Assembly (NCBI RefSeq): GCF_947179515.1
Contig: NC_067473.1
Coordinates: forward strand, 123,615,909 to 123,679,908
Direction of reading: 5' to 3'
Length of the DNA: 64,000 nucleotides
Origin: Apodemus sylvaticus
Lineage: Eukaryota > Chordata > Mammalia > Rodentia > Muridae
Of this stretch, positions 1 through 11,105 are shown piece by piece. The notes under the pieces were generated by a model. The model was not told where the DNA came from. It saw only the letters and a list, made by a program, of their open reading frames with translations, and did not search any database. Positions within the stretch are counted from its first letter, which is position 1, and each line of letters begins with the position of its first letter. The position numbers and the translations under genes are program-made.

Positions 1-428
1 ACCACAGTGGCCTGAGCAGAAGTGTGATGATGTTTCAGACTCCCCCTCCCATCCCCCACCACATTCCTAATAGTACTAGCCAAGCTTCTAAGGGACAGTA
101 ACTCATCCTAGTCTGTGGTGTTGCATGTATTGCTGGGAACTGACCACAATGCTTTGGGTCTGTTATGCAAGAACTGTACCACTGACCGACATCCAAAATC
201 CTCTTACCTCATTTTTAATTGAGCATCCTGGATGTCACCTTTTGCTAGAAAAACAAAGAATCCAAATATTAATAAAGGTTAGCCATCAGGTACAGAGGAA
301 TGCCTAATAAATGGTTGACAACTTTACTTGATGAAAAAAACCAGATTAGACTTTTCATCACTTGTGCTGGGGGTGGGGGCCGTCGTGTAGAAAAGCTATT
401 TTGCTTGTATGTTCAAGCCAAGCGATGA

Positions 429-530
429 CAAGACATCTTTGTAAAGGGTCAGATTAGGAAATATTTTAGGTTGTGTGGGTCATACAGCTCAATATCAGGA
501 CTCCGCCATCACTGTAAAGTGTGCCTACAC
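429..530 (+). mobile_element. hAT-Charlie-type DNA transposon remnant
   Basis: The stretch reads like the left part of a mammalian hAT-Charlie non-autonomous element: a 'tgtaaagggtcaga' block, then 'aaatattttagg', then a 'gtgggtcatac' block. The terminal inverted repeat is not intact and the right end is not seen. It is an old, immobile fossil. The family is inferred from remembered consensus. Confidence 0.6.
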
Positions 531-924
531 TTCATTGAAGCTTTATAGAACAGGTGGAGGTTGAATTTGCTCCTGGGCACAACTGCTCTAAGCTGTTCCC
601 CAGATCTCTTCCCTGATTCATCTTGGTAATCAAATTGACTGGAGTAAGAGCTGTCTAGGGGATTGGTAAAGATCGCTCCTGCCTGTGTCTGAGGGCTGTT
701 CTGCAGAGGACAGACATATGGAATAACCACTGAGGGGATGAGACCTTCCTGGAATGTGGACAGCACCGTCCATTACAGAGGTGACCTGAATGGAGTAAAA
801 TGGATGGAGAGAACCCCGGCCTGCTGGATGCATTCTTCTAGGAACATCTAGAGCTGCTGCCATAGCATTTGTTTTCCTGCATCCTTTCCATGGGGATGCA
901 TTCTGGAAAGTCTCCATGGAGCAT
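531..924. other. Unassigned sequence
   Basis: No repeat family, coding exon or RNA gene is recognised. The short open frames on the minus strand have no protein-like features. The stretch may hold a diverged continuation of one of its neighbours. Confidence 0.4.
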
Positions 925-1160
925 TCAGACCGTCAGCCTTGAGTAAGGACTCTATCACTGGCCCTCTTTTTCTGAGACTTTTATCCTGGACTAAGAAACT
1001 GCTGGGCTCTCTGTCTCACTGGTGTGCACATCCCTTTATCACAGGACTCTCTAATCGTCAGTCTTGTAGTCCAATCCAGTAAATCCCCGATACACATGTG
1101 TAAATACATATTTACACACATATTATTGGTTGTGTTCCTCTAGAGAACCCTAACAATACA
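925..1160 (+). mobile_element. LTR-like dispersed repeat, 3' end
   Basis: The end, 'tgttcctctagagaacccta' followed by 'acaataca', matches the 3' terminus of a mammalian LTR-like repeat that ends in ..CA. The upstream part is diverged. A near-palindrome sits at 1097-1118, with 10-bp arms around a CA centre. The family name is not assigned. Confidence 0.4.
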
Positions 1161-1304
1161 CCTCCCTGGCAAAAATTACACACCTCTTCTTATTCCCTAC
1201 AGAAAAGAGTGGTAAGTGTAGAAATGGAAATATTGGAGGTACATATAGAATTAGATTTTTCACTGGGCAAAAACACTCTACTTGAGTTAATTAAATTTAA
1301 TTCT

Positions 1305-1425
1305 CATGACACTTTGAGTTTGATTTTATGGTTCTTGCCTTCCAGAAGGGGAAACTGAGGTGATGTGGAGTGATGAGGTGTCACACAGCAGACGGAGCTG
1401 GGATCAAAGGCCAGCTTTAGTTTAT
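1305..1425 (-). mobile_element. MIR SINE remnant
   Basis: Shows the MIR core read in reverse: 'ggggaaactgaggt', then 'gtcacacagca', then 'gagctgggatc'. It is an ancient tRNA-derived SINE shared across mammals and heavily diverged. No target duplication is visible. Confidence 0.7.
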
Positions 1426-1831
1426 GAGCAGAACCGGATCCAGAGTGCAGTGGTATATATTTCATTCTGAGTCAGTGGCGCACAAAACGCCACTGTTTAA
1501 TATTCCCTAACATGGTAATCAGGGAGGAACTCAGCCGAAGCTATTCCCAGAGGGTGGAAACAAGAGCAGGGGCTGAAAGAGAAGTTACACAGACAGTAGC
1601 TCGAAGTAGATGGGTTTCATCTGAAACACCTGTGTGCCAAAATGACTCAAGGAGGACGTGCGCTGTGTAGCAGCCAGTGGGCTCTAGGAGCAGACAGAGA
1701 AGTCAATATTAGGATGAGCAGGAAGGCTTATTAATTTGCCCTGCAGTCACTTTTAGCCCTCTCTTGTCTTATTCAATAAAGGGAAATCTGTCTTGGACAT
1801 CAACTTCACTTCTCGTTAGTTTCTGTCTCTT

Positions 1832-1834
<3 letters not shown>
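1426..1834. other. Unassigned sequence
   Basis: Ordinary AT-rich to neutral DNA. No splice-flanked open frame, RNA gene or repeat is recognised. Confidence 0.4.

Positions 1835-1863
<29 letters not shown>
1835..1863. repeat. (CA)n microsatellite
   Basis: About 14 uninterrupted CA dinucleotides preceded by 'taaaa'. A pure run of this length is usually polymorphic. Confidence 0.97.
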
Positions 1864-1864
<1 letters not shown>

Positions 1865-2424
1865 GATCAGGATGCCACATATAAAAAAACAGGCCCCACT
1901 GGAATAGAAGAACAGGGCCCAGGTTTTGTTTGTTAAGTATTTTGTGGATTTTCTTTTGTTGTAGGAAGTGTGGGTGTTAGGAATGAGAGAGAAGGAGCCT
2001 GGATGAAGAAGCAGCAGTGGGGGAAAGATTGATCCCTGTGTTGCTGAGAGCGCATGCAGGAGAGAGAGAATGACACAAACAGGCCTGTGGGGTACTCTTA
2101 GAGCCAGCTGGGGTGAGGGCAGTGGCTGAGATGCTCTGGGAGTCTCAGGAAGGAAAGGTAAATGACCTTGAGAAATTCTATAAAGGTTACAAGTTGGATG
2201 CTGCACATTCTTCTGAAGCTGGATGTCAAGTTTCCATCGCAATTATTTCTGTTCCTGAAGAGATGACTCAACACAGACATTAGGTCATACTGGGGATATA
2301 GCAGCAATGTGACGCCATGTATTCAAGCCTAAGGTCTAATGCCTTCTTCTGATTCCATGAGCTTCTACATATATACATTATGGCACCTTCCAATACACAT
2401 TGGTAGTTGGTAAACTAAATAAAT
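1864..2424. other. Unassigned sequence
   Basis: No recognisable element. The 157-codon minus-strand frame across 1769-2242 runs through the CA repeat and shows no protein-like composition, so I do not call it a gene. Confidence 0.4.
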
Positions 2425-2645
2425 AAAACTTTAGGGTGTCTCTGAGAACAGAGAGAGGAAGCCAACAGGCACCATTCTTCCATGGTCTGAGCTTCAGTTT
2501 CAATTCCAGGTTCCTTCCTTGAGTTCCAACCTTAGCTTCCCTCCATAATGGAGTGTAAGCTATAAGATGCTGTACACTCTTTCCACCAAAAATTGCTCTT
2601 GGTCACAGGAACATGACCCCAAATTAGGACAACACATACTCAGTA
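2425..2645 (+). mobile_element. LTR-like rodent repeat, 3' part
   Basis: Ordered matches to the 3' half of a common rodent LTR-like repeat: 'ccaggttccttccttgagttc', 'cttccct', then 'ttgctcttggtcacaggaaca'. It is the same family as the copies at 50063-50459 and 54604-54995, in the opposite orientation. It is 5'-truncated. Confidence 0.55.
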
Positions 2646-3176
2646 ACTGCCTATTGGGATGTTAAGGGGAGAAAGCACAGGATTCCAACCCAGGTCCCTT
2701 CTAGTTCTGTAAAGTCGTGGAGCTCTGACCTTTACAATAGCTCTGCAGGGGACGCTGAGGTTTTATGAACTCAAGATGCCTAGCACCGGAGACTGGAGCC
2801 CTGACGGCACACTCCTCATGAGCCTCTCCTTTGTAGAATAATACATTGTCGAGTCATTTAACCAATCAAAGCCTTCTCTAAAAAGAGTGTGTGCCTAAAG
2901 GACACCTCAAAAAAAGAGAAAGAAAAAATAAACTCACCATGGAGCAACATCTTGCCTCTTTTTGGGTCACCTTGGATGATATTTTGGACACACTAAACTA
3001 GTCCATTTGTTTATTTTTATCCCTCTTTTTCCAGCTCTATTCAATAATACCTGTTCTCCAAGTTCACTCTCTAACCCTTTTAATGGGAACTGAGAGCCAT
3101 AGAAAAAGAAAAAAGAGAAGAGGGTGTTAGACCCTGCCACCACGGACACACATACACATTTTGAAAATTGTATATT
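2646..3176. other. Unassigned sequence with an A-rich patch
   Basis: A purine/A-rich stretch near 2907-2935 could be the eroded tail of an old retroposon. Nothing else is identified. Confidence 0.35.
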
Positions 3177-3199
3177 TGTGTGTGTGTGTGTGTGTGTGT
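3177..3199. repeat. (TG)n microsatellite
   Basis: Pure TG/GT dinucleotide run of about 11 units. Confidence 0.95.
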
Positions 3200-3239
3200 T
3201 TGCAAATGTAAAAGTGTGGGTGGTCAATCTATTGTGTTG

Positions 3240-3385
3240 GTTTTGGTCTTTCACCTTGCTTAAGACAGGGTCTTGCCAATGTATACACCAGGCTAATTGC
3301 ACAGGGATTGTCTGTGTTGGTGTTCTATCTCACTATAAAAGCACTGACAGTACCAGCATGTCCTATTGTGTCTGGCTTTATGTGA
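3240..3385 (-). mobile_element. Possible old B1/B4 SINE
   Basis: 'gacagggtcttgccaatgta' followed by 'ccaggct', and later 'tgtgtctggcttta', resembles a reverse-oriented B1-type SINE with a disrupted middle. The match is weak and could be chance. Confidence 0.3.
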
Positions 3386-3730
3386 TGTGGTGGTTTGAAT
3401 GAGAATGCCCCCCCCCATAAACTCATATATTTGAATGTTTGGTTCCCAGTCGGTGGACTCTAAGGAAAGGCGTTGGGATGTGGCCTTGCTAGAAGAGATG
3501 TGTCATTGTGGGTGGGCTTTGAGGTTTCAAAAGTCCATGCCAGGCCCAGTCTTGCTTTCTCTGCTTCCAAATTGCAGACCTCAGCTACTGCTCTGGTATC
3601 ATGCTTGCCTGCCTGCCATAATTATTATGGACTAAGCCTCTAAAATTATAAGCAAGTCCCTAATTAAATGCTTTCTTTTATAAGTTGCCTTGGTGGTGGT
3701 GTCTCTTCACAGCAATCAGACAGTCAGACA
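3386..3730 (+). mobile_element. ORR1-type solo LTR (ERVL-MaLR)
   Basis: Full-length LTR of the rodent ORR1 group. It opens with 'tggtttgaatgagaatg', has 'gggtgggctttgaggtttca' in the middle, and ends with 'gcaatcagacagtcagaca'. An 'aattaaatgctttctttta' block precedes the end. The length (about 345 bp) fits an ORR1 LTR. No internal MaLR sequence is attached, so it is a solo LTR. A clear 5-bp target duplication is not visible. Confidence 0.9.
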
Positions 3731-3734
3731 CATG

Positions 3735-3810
3735 GGTTTCAGTGGACTTGAAGTCAGGTCTTCAAGCTTTGGCATCTAGTTTTCCCATGGAGGCCTCTCT
3801 CTAGCCCACT
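3735..3810 (-). mobile_element. B2/B3 SINE fragment
   Basis: Reverse-oriented tRNA-like head: 'gaagtcaggtcttcaagc' and then 'ctctctctagccc'. The rest of the element is missing. It directly abuts the ORR1 LTR. Confidence 0.55.
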
Positions 3811-4550
3811 GCCATCCCAACGAGAGTAAAGCAGTTCTTGTGACAGACACTAAAGTAAAGGATTCTATACAGATTTTTATTTCAATTTTCCCTTTATTGC
3901 AAGAGTTTAAAACAAAGAAAAAACAGAAGAAAAAATTTAAAGTATGTAACTTCACCGAGAAATCAGTAATTTAAAATATTTTGGAGTATATTATTTAGAT
4001 GAATACCTAAGTATGAAGATAAACATACACATAATAAGCTTCCTAAAAGCTTAGAACAAAACAATGTATGTTTCCTTGTAAAATGCTTTTTTTCTTCATC
4101 TATCGTGCATATTTTCTCATACCATCAATATTTTTCTACAGCAATTTCCAAAATGCATAAAATCCTATTATACCCAAACCCTTGAGATTACTTTCAGTGT
4201 CTGATGTGATGGATAATGCCACTTGTTTACATGTGTGTTATTTTAAGTCAAAGCAGGTGGATAGAAGCAAGGATCCTAAATAAAACAGGTCCTTGCTAAA
4301 CGTAAGCCCCCATTTCATGTGTTCTAACGTGTGAGTGCCGAGTGGGAAACCACTGCATTCCTCAGCACATGCTGTGGTTGCTGAGGGCTGGCTCAGCCTT
4401 TATGGGTATCAGGAGATAAATACATACCCTCAGGTTCTCTGGCATCCTGTCCCATACTCTGTCTCCAGGATGCCAGAGCCCTCTCTCAGCCACCCCAATA
4501 CTAACAATGATAGTACAGTGAAATCAATGAAAAAGAAAATGGAGGGCTTT
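3811..4550. other. Unassigned AT-rich sequence
   Basis: AT-rich DNA with several A/T runs. Part of 4090-4190 might be a very old LINE, but I cannot support that. No exon-like structure. Confidence 0.35.
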
Positions 4551-5110
4551 TGTTGTGGATTGAATTGTGTCTTCCAATTCATATCTTAAAGTCCTAGTCC
4601 ACAGTATCTCAGGATGTCATGGCTTGAGTGTGAAATGTCCCACCTGGGCTCATGTGCCTGAACATTCGGTCCCCACTTGTTTGCGCTGTTTTTGAGAAGC
4701 CGTGGAACCTGCGGGAAGTGGGGCCTTACTAGAGGACGTGGGGTGATGGATGGTCATATGACTTTATTGGCTGGTGCTCTTTCCCGATGGACCCTTCTCT
4801 GTTTCCTGATGCACAGTTTTAGGCAACCACATGCTCCTGTCACCAAAGCTATCAGCAGATCCAGCTGCCTGCCATGCCTTGCCCACCATGGCAGGCTGTA
4901 CCCTCAAATCATTTCGCTTTACCTTGCCCCTGTTGAGTATTTTGTCATGACTGCATAATAAAGTAATACGTCTTTATTTGATAATATGATCTTTGAAGAG
5001 GTAAGCTAAACTGAAGTCTTGGGGTGACCCTAAACTACTAGGATTGGTATCCTTCTATGAAGAAGAGAGACGCAGACACAGGGTATATAAAACCTCAGTC
5101 AGCATCCCCT
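4551..5110 (+). mobile_element. MLT1 LTR, split by a younger LTR
   Basis: The left part, 4551-4614 ('gattgaattgtgtc' to 'caggatg'), and the right part, 4970-5110 ('taggattggtatccttctat' then 'agaagagagacgcagacaca'), are consecutive pieces of one old MaLR LTR of MLT1 type. The LTR at 4615-4969 separates them. Everything between the parts is the later insertion. Confidence 0.65.
4615..4969 (+). mobile_element. MaLR solo LTR (MTE/ORR1-like)
   Basis: Starts 'tgtcatggcttgagtgtgaa' and continues with 'tgtgcctgaacattcggtcc', later 'accatggcaggctgtaccct', and ends with 'cataataaagtaatac'. This order is typical of older rodent MaLR LTRs. It sits inside an MLT1 LTR and is therefore younger than it. 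The exact subfamily is uncertain. Confidence 0.65.
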
Positions 5111-5227
5111 GCAGAAAGGTCAGGGCGCCCCAGCATCACGGAACTAAAAGGGTTGGGAAGAACCCTTTCTACACATCTCATGCTTTCTTGCCTTAACATT
5201 GTCCTAATAGGCGGCTACTTACCATGT

Positions 5228-5400
5228 GTTGTCTGAGTTTGGTTTCCTATTCCTGTGGTAAACATTGGTAATCAAAATCAACTTTTGGTGAAAAGGATCT
5301 AATCTTACAGCTTTTACACTCCATCATTGTGGGAAGCTACGGCAGCAACTCAAAGTAGGAACCTGGAGCAGAGGCTGGAGCACAGACCATGGAGGGCTGC
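5228..5400 (-). mobile_element. LTR-like rodent repeat fragment
   Basis: Diverged minus-strand copy of the family better preserved at 50063-50459: 'ggtttcctattcctgtggta', then 'gcaactcaaagtaggaacct', then 'gaccatggagggctgct'. The distal part is lost. Confidence 0.5.
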
Positions 5401-5564
5401 TACTAGAGGCTCACGTTCTCGTTTGCTCAAATGCCTTTAAATTATTTTATTTTTATTTGTAAAGAAACTAGGTATTCCTGTTAGCCAGCAGCCTATACAA
5501 GCTTATGTCTATTTCTCATGAATTGTCATCAACTATATAACTTCTTCTCAAAATAGTTGCACAT

Positions 5565-5620
5565 ACACACACACACACACATACACACACATGCATGCAC
5601 ACGCACATGTGCACTGTATG
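5565..5620. repeat. CA-rich microsatellite
   Basis: CA dinucleotides interrupted by 'ataca' and 'atgcatgcac' steps. Confidence 0.9.
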
Positions 5621-5624
5621 CATG

Positions 5625-5801
5625 TGTTTCTTTCTTTTTGTTTATTTTTATGTGCATTGGTGTTTTGACTGCATGTGTATGAGGGTGTGAGATCTTGGAG
5701 TTACAGATAGTTATAAGTCACCATGTGGGTCCTGGGAATTGAACCTGGATCCTCTGGAAAAGCAGTCACTGCTCTTAAACTCTGAACCATCTCTCCAGAC
5801 C
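5625..5801 (-). mobile_element. B3 (B2-family) SINE
   Basis: Reverse-oriented SINE, with the tail-side 'tttatttttatgtgcattgg' at the left and the head 'accatctctccaga' at the right. The middle 'gtcctgggaattgaacctgg' is the B2/B3 tRNA-like box region. It is near full length, with diverged pol III boxes. Confidence 0.85.
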
Positions 5802-6065
5802 TATGTGTGTGTTTCTTGAGTTACCTGTGGCATCATGATTTCAACACTGTTGCTTTTACAAAATTAACCTTAACCTTGGACACATGCCTTTGGTGTCTTG
5901 TTCAACAAAACCGATATAAGCATCCTGGGGTCCCATAAAGCCTAGAAAGGAGGATAAAACTACAATCCTCTTATTGTGACTTCTAATTTTACATATTAGG
6001 TCATACAACCAATTTATGGTCCCAAACTCTAGCTTGGGAAAGTAACTCAGAAACCACCTAGTGTA

Positions 6066-6241
6066 GGCCAGAAAGGTCAACATGCTTTTAACCCCAACCC
6101 TTGGGAGAGAGAAGCAGCTGGATCTCTGAGACTTCAAACCCGGCATGGTCTACATAGTGAATTCCCAGCCAGCCACAGCTACATAGTGGCACCCTGTCTC
6201 ACTCCCCTCAAAACACCACACACACACACACACACACACAC
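6066..6241 (+). mobile_element. B1-type SINE with CA tail
   Basis: Degenerate 7SL-derived SINE: 'gcttttaaccccaacccttg', then 'gatctctgagacttcaaac', then 'atagtggcaccctgtctcac'. A (CA)n run at 6216-6241 has grown from the A-rich tail. Confidence 0.75.
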
Positions 6242-6329
6242 CTAGTCAGTCTTCATAAAAACCTTCACTATTGTTAGACATGTGAGATAAAACATTTTCA
6301 TTATTGTATTTACTTTTGCTAAAAAATAA

Positions 6330-6357
6330 CACAACAAAAACAACAACAACAAGAACC
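6330..6357. repeat. (CAA)n short repeat
   Basis: 'caacaaaaacaacaacaaca' type run, imperfect. Confidence 0.8.
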
Positions 6358-7080
6358 TTGAACATCTAACTATCAAGTTGGTTTTCTTTCTTTCCCTTTT
6401 TGCAGTCTCCAAGTATTATTAGACCACCCCGAGGCATTCCTGAAACAGGTTTACCTCCACCCAGCCCAGTGAACCTCAGCCTTGTCTTAGATCAGTTGCT
6501 AGGTAACTGAGGAAGATTTATGCACATCTATTGTTAATTTTGAAGACAGTTTTCAGCTCTGCCATAAACAGCACTGGAAGCAGACACCACACTTTCACTG
6601 AGACACTTCTCTATATTTCCCTGAGGTGGGGTATTCCAGGGCACCTCTCCAAAGGTCCAAAATATGCTGGTAACAAAAGATTATGTGGGTGAATTTACAG
6701 CTGTCTGCAAAACAGTTCAGCACACTTGAGACTATCCCTTGTGCTTGACCTGTATGAAATTTAATATTGTGTTTTCTCTCCCTTGTTCTTCCACCAGAAT
6801 AGAAATAAAATTCAGTCCTTTTTTATTATTCCAGAAGCATTTTCAAAATTATTTCTTAAGTCAGTGGCTTCATTACCATCTTAAAAGCATTTTTAAGGAT
6901 AAACACCCTTAATATTATTGTAGACCACATGTGTGCTTTTTATTGTCATTCCCTAGGTAAAGTAATAAGAAGGCCACGTACAATCATTTTCTCCCTTTGC
7001 TTTCCTGCCTTCAGTCCTTGTCATCTATCCATCTGCCCTTATTCTCTCTCAAATTAATCATGTCACCTATTTCTTGAATT
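6358..7080. other. Unassigned AT-rich sequence
   Basis: No SINE, LINE or LTR can be assigned and no coding exon is seen. Confidence 0.4.
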
Positions 7081-7099
7081 ACACACACACACACACACC
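7081..7099. repeat. (AC)n microsatellite
   Basis: Nine to ten AC units. Confidence 0.9.
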
Positions 7100-7159
7100 T
7101 GCTCAGTCTGAATAACATTACTTGTATGTATGATTTCAGCACTGACTGCTCTATTTTAT

Positions 7160-7930
7160 AATCAGTTGGTGTGATGTTTCTTGGGGAGGACTTTTTTTCC
7201 TACACTAGTATCCCTTAGCTACCTATAGATCTTTGTGTAGGGTCAGGGTCCCTTGAGATTTCCCTTCCACATTAGCAGTGGAAGTCCATTGGTGTCATCC
7301 TTGTTCCGGTCTTCTTTAGGCAGCCATGTTGGTGAGACTTCAAGAGTGTAACTTCTCTGACATTTCTAGGAGATAAAATCTCATAGCAAACTTACTATTC
7401 CTCAGGCACTCACATTCTTTCTGCCCTCTCTTCCACTGCAACCCCTGCATCTTAGGTGCAAGGATTATGTTGTAGATGTATCAGTTAGGCCTAGGCACCA
7501 TGTGGTCACTTCTTTCTGTATTTGGATTGGTCTATGCTTATTTCAAGGAGATGTTTACATGATTTTGTAGTAAGAGCTATCCTTATCTATGAGTATAACT
7601 ATTTAGAATGTAGTTAGGAATTATGCTTGTTCAAGAAAGTGATGAGAGTAGGTTCATCAACACCCATGACTCCATGAGCCCCGGGGCTTTGGCTGGGTTT
7701 CTAGTACCAGGTATGACTTCCGTCGTGTTGACTAAACCTTACATTCACCCGAAGAGCTGTTGGTTACCACAAAGGTATGTGTGTCCCTTTTGCATCCTTA
7801 GGATAGCATGTCACTCTGGCACTAGTTTAGTTCACAGGTGTTGTAGCTGGGGATGACTACTGGCTGCTTCAGTCACTTGGAAGCTAACATGGCACCCTCT
7901 GATATCAGGAAAACTAATCTTCAAGGAAGC
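7160..7930 (-). mobile_element. LINE-1 (Lx-like) 3' UTR fragment
   Basis: Read in reverse, this matches the long 3' UTR of older rodent L1 (Lx-like). Landmarks are 'gagctgttggttaccacaaa' then 'ggtatgtgtg', and 'ggataagcat'-like stretches. The window holds an internal control: the plus-strand L1 at 52295-54490 contains the complementary segment near 53740-53860 (ccctaaggatgcagtagtgg, then 'gcataccttgg', 'gagctctct'). No ORF2 sequence remains, so only non-coding UTR is present. Confidence 0.6.
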
Positions 7931-8149
7931 AGCTTTTAGGCCAAATCTAGCTTAGATAGGCGGCACAGTTTTGTTTTGTTTCTTTTTTTATAATGGGCTC
8001 CCAAATTCAACTTTTACAGGGTGACCATAATTATACTGACCCTATAAATACAAAGAGTAAGCCCTGCTGCTCTGGGCTCCCAGGAGCATCGGGGTAACTA
8101 GATTGTCACTGTGATTCTGCACAAAGCCTTGTTCCTGGCATCTTTCCTT

Positions 8150-8795
8150 CTAGCTTAGATGGCTTCCTGACTTCAGTAGTCTGACAGCTGGTAGCCTGGC
8201 TTGGCCTCTTCCTAGTTCATCTTCCACAGTGACCTCTCTCCAGATAGGTCATTCTGAACTGGAAAACTGCACCTGCCATTCCAATGCTTCAGCTCAGCCA
8301 CTGGTGACAGTGATGTGCTGCATCCAGGTTCTCATTCTGAGGCCTCTGCTGCTTCTCCAGCTCCATCCCAGGTCAGTCTTGCCTCCTACCTTGCAACCCC
8401 GTGGAACTGTCTTCCCCATAATGTCTTGCCTTCTCTGTTTTGTCTAATATCTAGGTATTTATTCACAGCCTCTTCTGCTTCAGATGCTTCTACTGCGCAG
8501 TTAGTTCAGCAATGACTGTCCAATAGCAAAGCCTTCTTTGACTCCTTTCCTATGTCACCTCTATCACATCAGGTGCCTCTTCTCTGTGCTCCCAGAACAG
8601 CCAATGGCTGTCTCTAGGCATGCCTGCAAATTTGCTTTGTAATTATCTGTTTATTTTTCTGTCTCCTTCACTAAATGCTTGCACTTTTGCCAAATCAATG
8701 TCTATGCATCTCTCCATTCCCATTAGTGTTCCAGTTCCTAGCACACTGCCTACCACCTCATGGGCACTCATTTGCTGAAGGAAGTAATAGACAAA
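8150..8795 (+). mobile_element. L2 LINE 3' region
   Basis: An L2-type 3' end. A pyrimidine-rich coding-derived part is followed by 'aaagccttctttgactcctt', then 'tcctagcacactgcctacca' and 'gggcactcatttgctgaagg', which matches the characteristic L2 terminus. It is an ancient, 5'-truncated copy. The part upstream of 8520 is less certain than the 3' 270 bp. Confidence 0.7.
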
Positions 8796-9032
8796 GGGGG
8801 CATGATCGCAAGAGGGGGATCAATAGCTCCATCAGTTTAATTCACAAATGAAGCAACCCAGACCCCAAGAGAGTCGATAATCCTAGAAATCCTTTTTAGT
8901 AAGAAGAAGAGGCAGAACTTTTAGCAGGGTAAGTATCCTTTCAGGTGACTGAGCTCATCCTTCCTGGAGTGGAGAGTTGCAGCTTGCTTGTACGCCTGCT
9001 GAGAAGGTGTTGAGATTGTCTGTTTAGGCATT

Positions 9033-9056
9033 CCCCCCCCCCCCCCCCCCCCCCCC
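9033..9056. repeat. Poly-C homopolymer, 24 nt
   Basis: Twenty-four uninterrupted C residues between 'ggcatt' and 'gcttg'. The complementary strand is G24. Confidence 0.97.
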
Positions 9057-9279
9057 GCTTGTTCAGTCATCCTGAGAGACTGCTCATTCCTTCTTGGGTG
9101 ATTCTGAAACCAGTTTTCTGTGATTTACTTTTGTCTTCTGTTGTTAGACATTTCCTCTTGTTGGAGAAGAAACCTTAGACATCCTACTCCCTGGATAAAT
9201 CACCCTCAAATTGCTCCTGCCTCCTTCAATCACTAGTAAAAATGCAAAACTAACCAGATTCTTGGCTAGAATATCATAC

Positions 9280-9425
9280 TTTCCGTGCACTATCTAATCC
9301 AAACCTCCCAAGGCACAAGTTAAGAAACACATCCACGATTACACATGGAGGAATCCACAGATCGGCCTTAGATATCAAGGAGTCTAATTCCAAGTTCACG
9401 GCCTTAACCACCTCACAGTCTTCCT
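9280..9425 (-). mobile_element. MIR SINE remnant
   Basis: Reverse MIR: 'ctaatccaaacctcccaagg', then 'gagtctaattccaagttc', then 'cttaaccacctcac'. Old and diverged. Confidence 0.55.
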
Positions 9426-10796
9426 GCCTGTCTGAATCTGTCTGTTATTCAAGCTCATTAAAGACTCAACGATTCTGCGCCCACCTCCCCCCCACCCCCC
9501 ATCTCTTCCTCCTGCAATGCCAGCTTCGTAGAGACCTAGCAGATAGCATCCTCTGAGGATTATTTTTAAAAATGAATTCCTTTCTCAGCTCTCCTCCCTC
9601 CCAAGCCCCATATGATGAACAAAAGTTGCCAGGTTGCGGGCTCCACACATGGTATGTTATTCACGGGCTGCTCTGCTGAGATGAGCCAACTCATTAGTTT
9701 CAAAGCTTCAGATTAATCTTACATTTCTGTTCCTGAAGGTGAAAGGTCATTTTTTATCTCCTTAGCTTTATCCACCACCCAGGAGGAAATTGGATCTTTA
9801 AGCATGAGGGACCTTTCTCCCCACGAAACAGCTGTTGGTGCTTCTCTTCTATGTTTTGAGTAAGAAACCGATACAGAGAACTGAAATTGTGTTTTGAAAA
9901 ACCAGAAGAGCATCTTTTAATTAAGTAGGAGAAATCTTGTAAATTGTGGGGCAGAAAAATGAGTAAGAGGCTAGTGTAAGTAGTGTTGAGAGCGCTAGAA
10001 ACAAAACAAATGCTCTTGGCAGGATGAAGTTGGTAAGATTTAGAAGGCGAAAGCCTCCCTCCCCTCCCCCAGTTCAGAGCTTTGCACTCGCCCTCTGATG
10101 CCGCCTAGTGGTGAAATCTAATATGGCACCAGCCCGAGAGAAGAAATGATTATTCAAGCACTACTTCCCAAAACACGGGTAGATTTGGGCCTTAGAGACA
10201 GCAGCTGGATGGTTAGCACTAGAAATCATACATACGATTGCTAGCAGAAGGTAGACTCTTGTAAGGGGCTCTGCTGCTGTGGAAATGGTTCATGTCTCAG
10301 TGGCTTTCTAGACCATGTGAGAAGACAGCCTTAGAGAACAGCCCATGATTCCCAGGTTGCGCTGCCCCAGTTAGATCGCCATTTCTCCTGGGAAGCCATG
10401 GCTGAGTCAGAGTCGCATTGAGGAGGGAAGAAAGCTGCATTGAACTCTGCTTGCTTGGGCTCACAGCAGCTATTGTCTGGCACTTAAGGCTGTAATCAGA
10501 GTGAACACACTGGCCACTGTTTATTTTCCCCACCGGGCTTTCTCCCAACATTTTCTCCCATCTCCACAGGGAGATTTGGCATTTAAAGAGAGCATGGGGG
10601 AGGGGAGAGTATGGCAAAAGGGTTGGGTGAGTCCAAAGAATAAAGAAAGCAAAGCCTCTTTATAGCTGTAGAAGTTTATACGTGGCCAATGCCCTAGAGG
10701 AAGTACACGTTGCATTGGAGCATTGAGATAGATACTGTCAGATGAGGCATAAAGTAACCTTCTCGAAACACAGTGTCCACCAAAAATGCCCCATGA
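9426..10796. other. Unassigned sequence
   Basis: 1.4 kb without a recognised repeat and comparatively rich in GC for the window. The minus-strand frames (for example 10297-10617) lack initiator context and splice structure and show no family motif. The lack of repeats makes this one of the better stretches to test for conservation. Confidence 0.4.
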
Positions 10797-11105
10797 TGGG
10801 GCTGAGATGTCTCAGTCGGTAAATGGCTTCCTGCACAAGCATGAGGACCTGAGTTCAGATCCCCAACACCCATGTCAAAAGCCAGATATGATAGCACGTG
10901 CTTATAATTCCAGTGCTAGGGGACAGAGATAGGAGGACCCTGGGGCTTGCTGGCCAGTCAGGCTGGCTGAACTGATAAGCTCTAGATTCAGTGTGAGACC
11001 CTGTCTCAGAAAATAAGATAAAGATGGAGGAGGATACCAGAAGTCAACCCCCAGCCTCCAGAAGTGCACCCCACCCCGCCCATGCCACACATAAATAAAA
11101 TAATA
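10797..11105 (+). mobile_element. B4 (ID-B1 composite) SINE
   Basis: A tRNA-like ID head, 'gggctgagatgtctcagtcg', is joined to a B1-like body ('ataattccagtgctagggga', then 'gagaccctgtctcag'). A third segment, 'aagtcaacccccagcctcca', follows, and the element ends in an 'aataaaataataataat' tail. The order and the roughly 300-bp length identify a near full-length B4. Confidence 0.9.

Noticed and set aside
10297..10715. Overlapping minus-strand frames as a small gene
   Set aside because: No motif, no initiator context, and two phases are open over the same bases.
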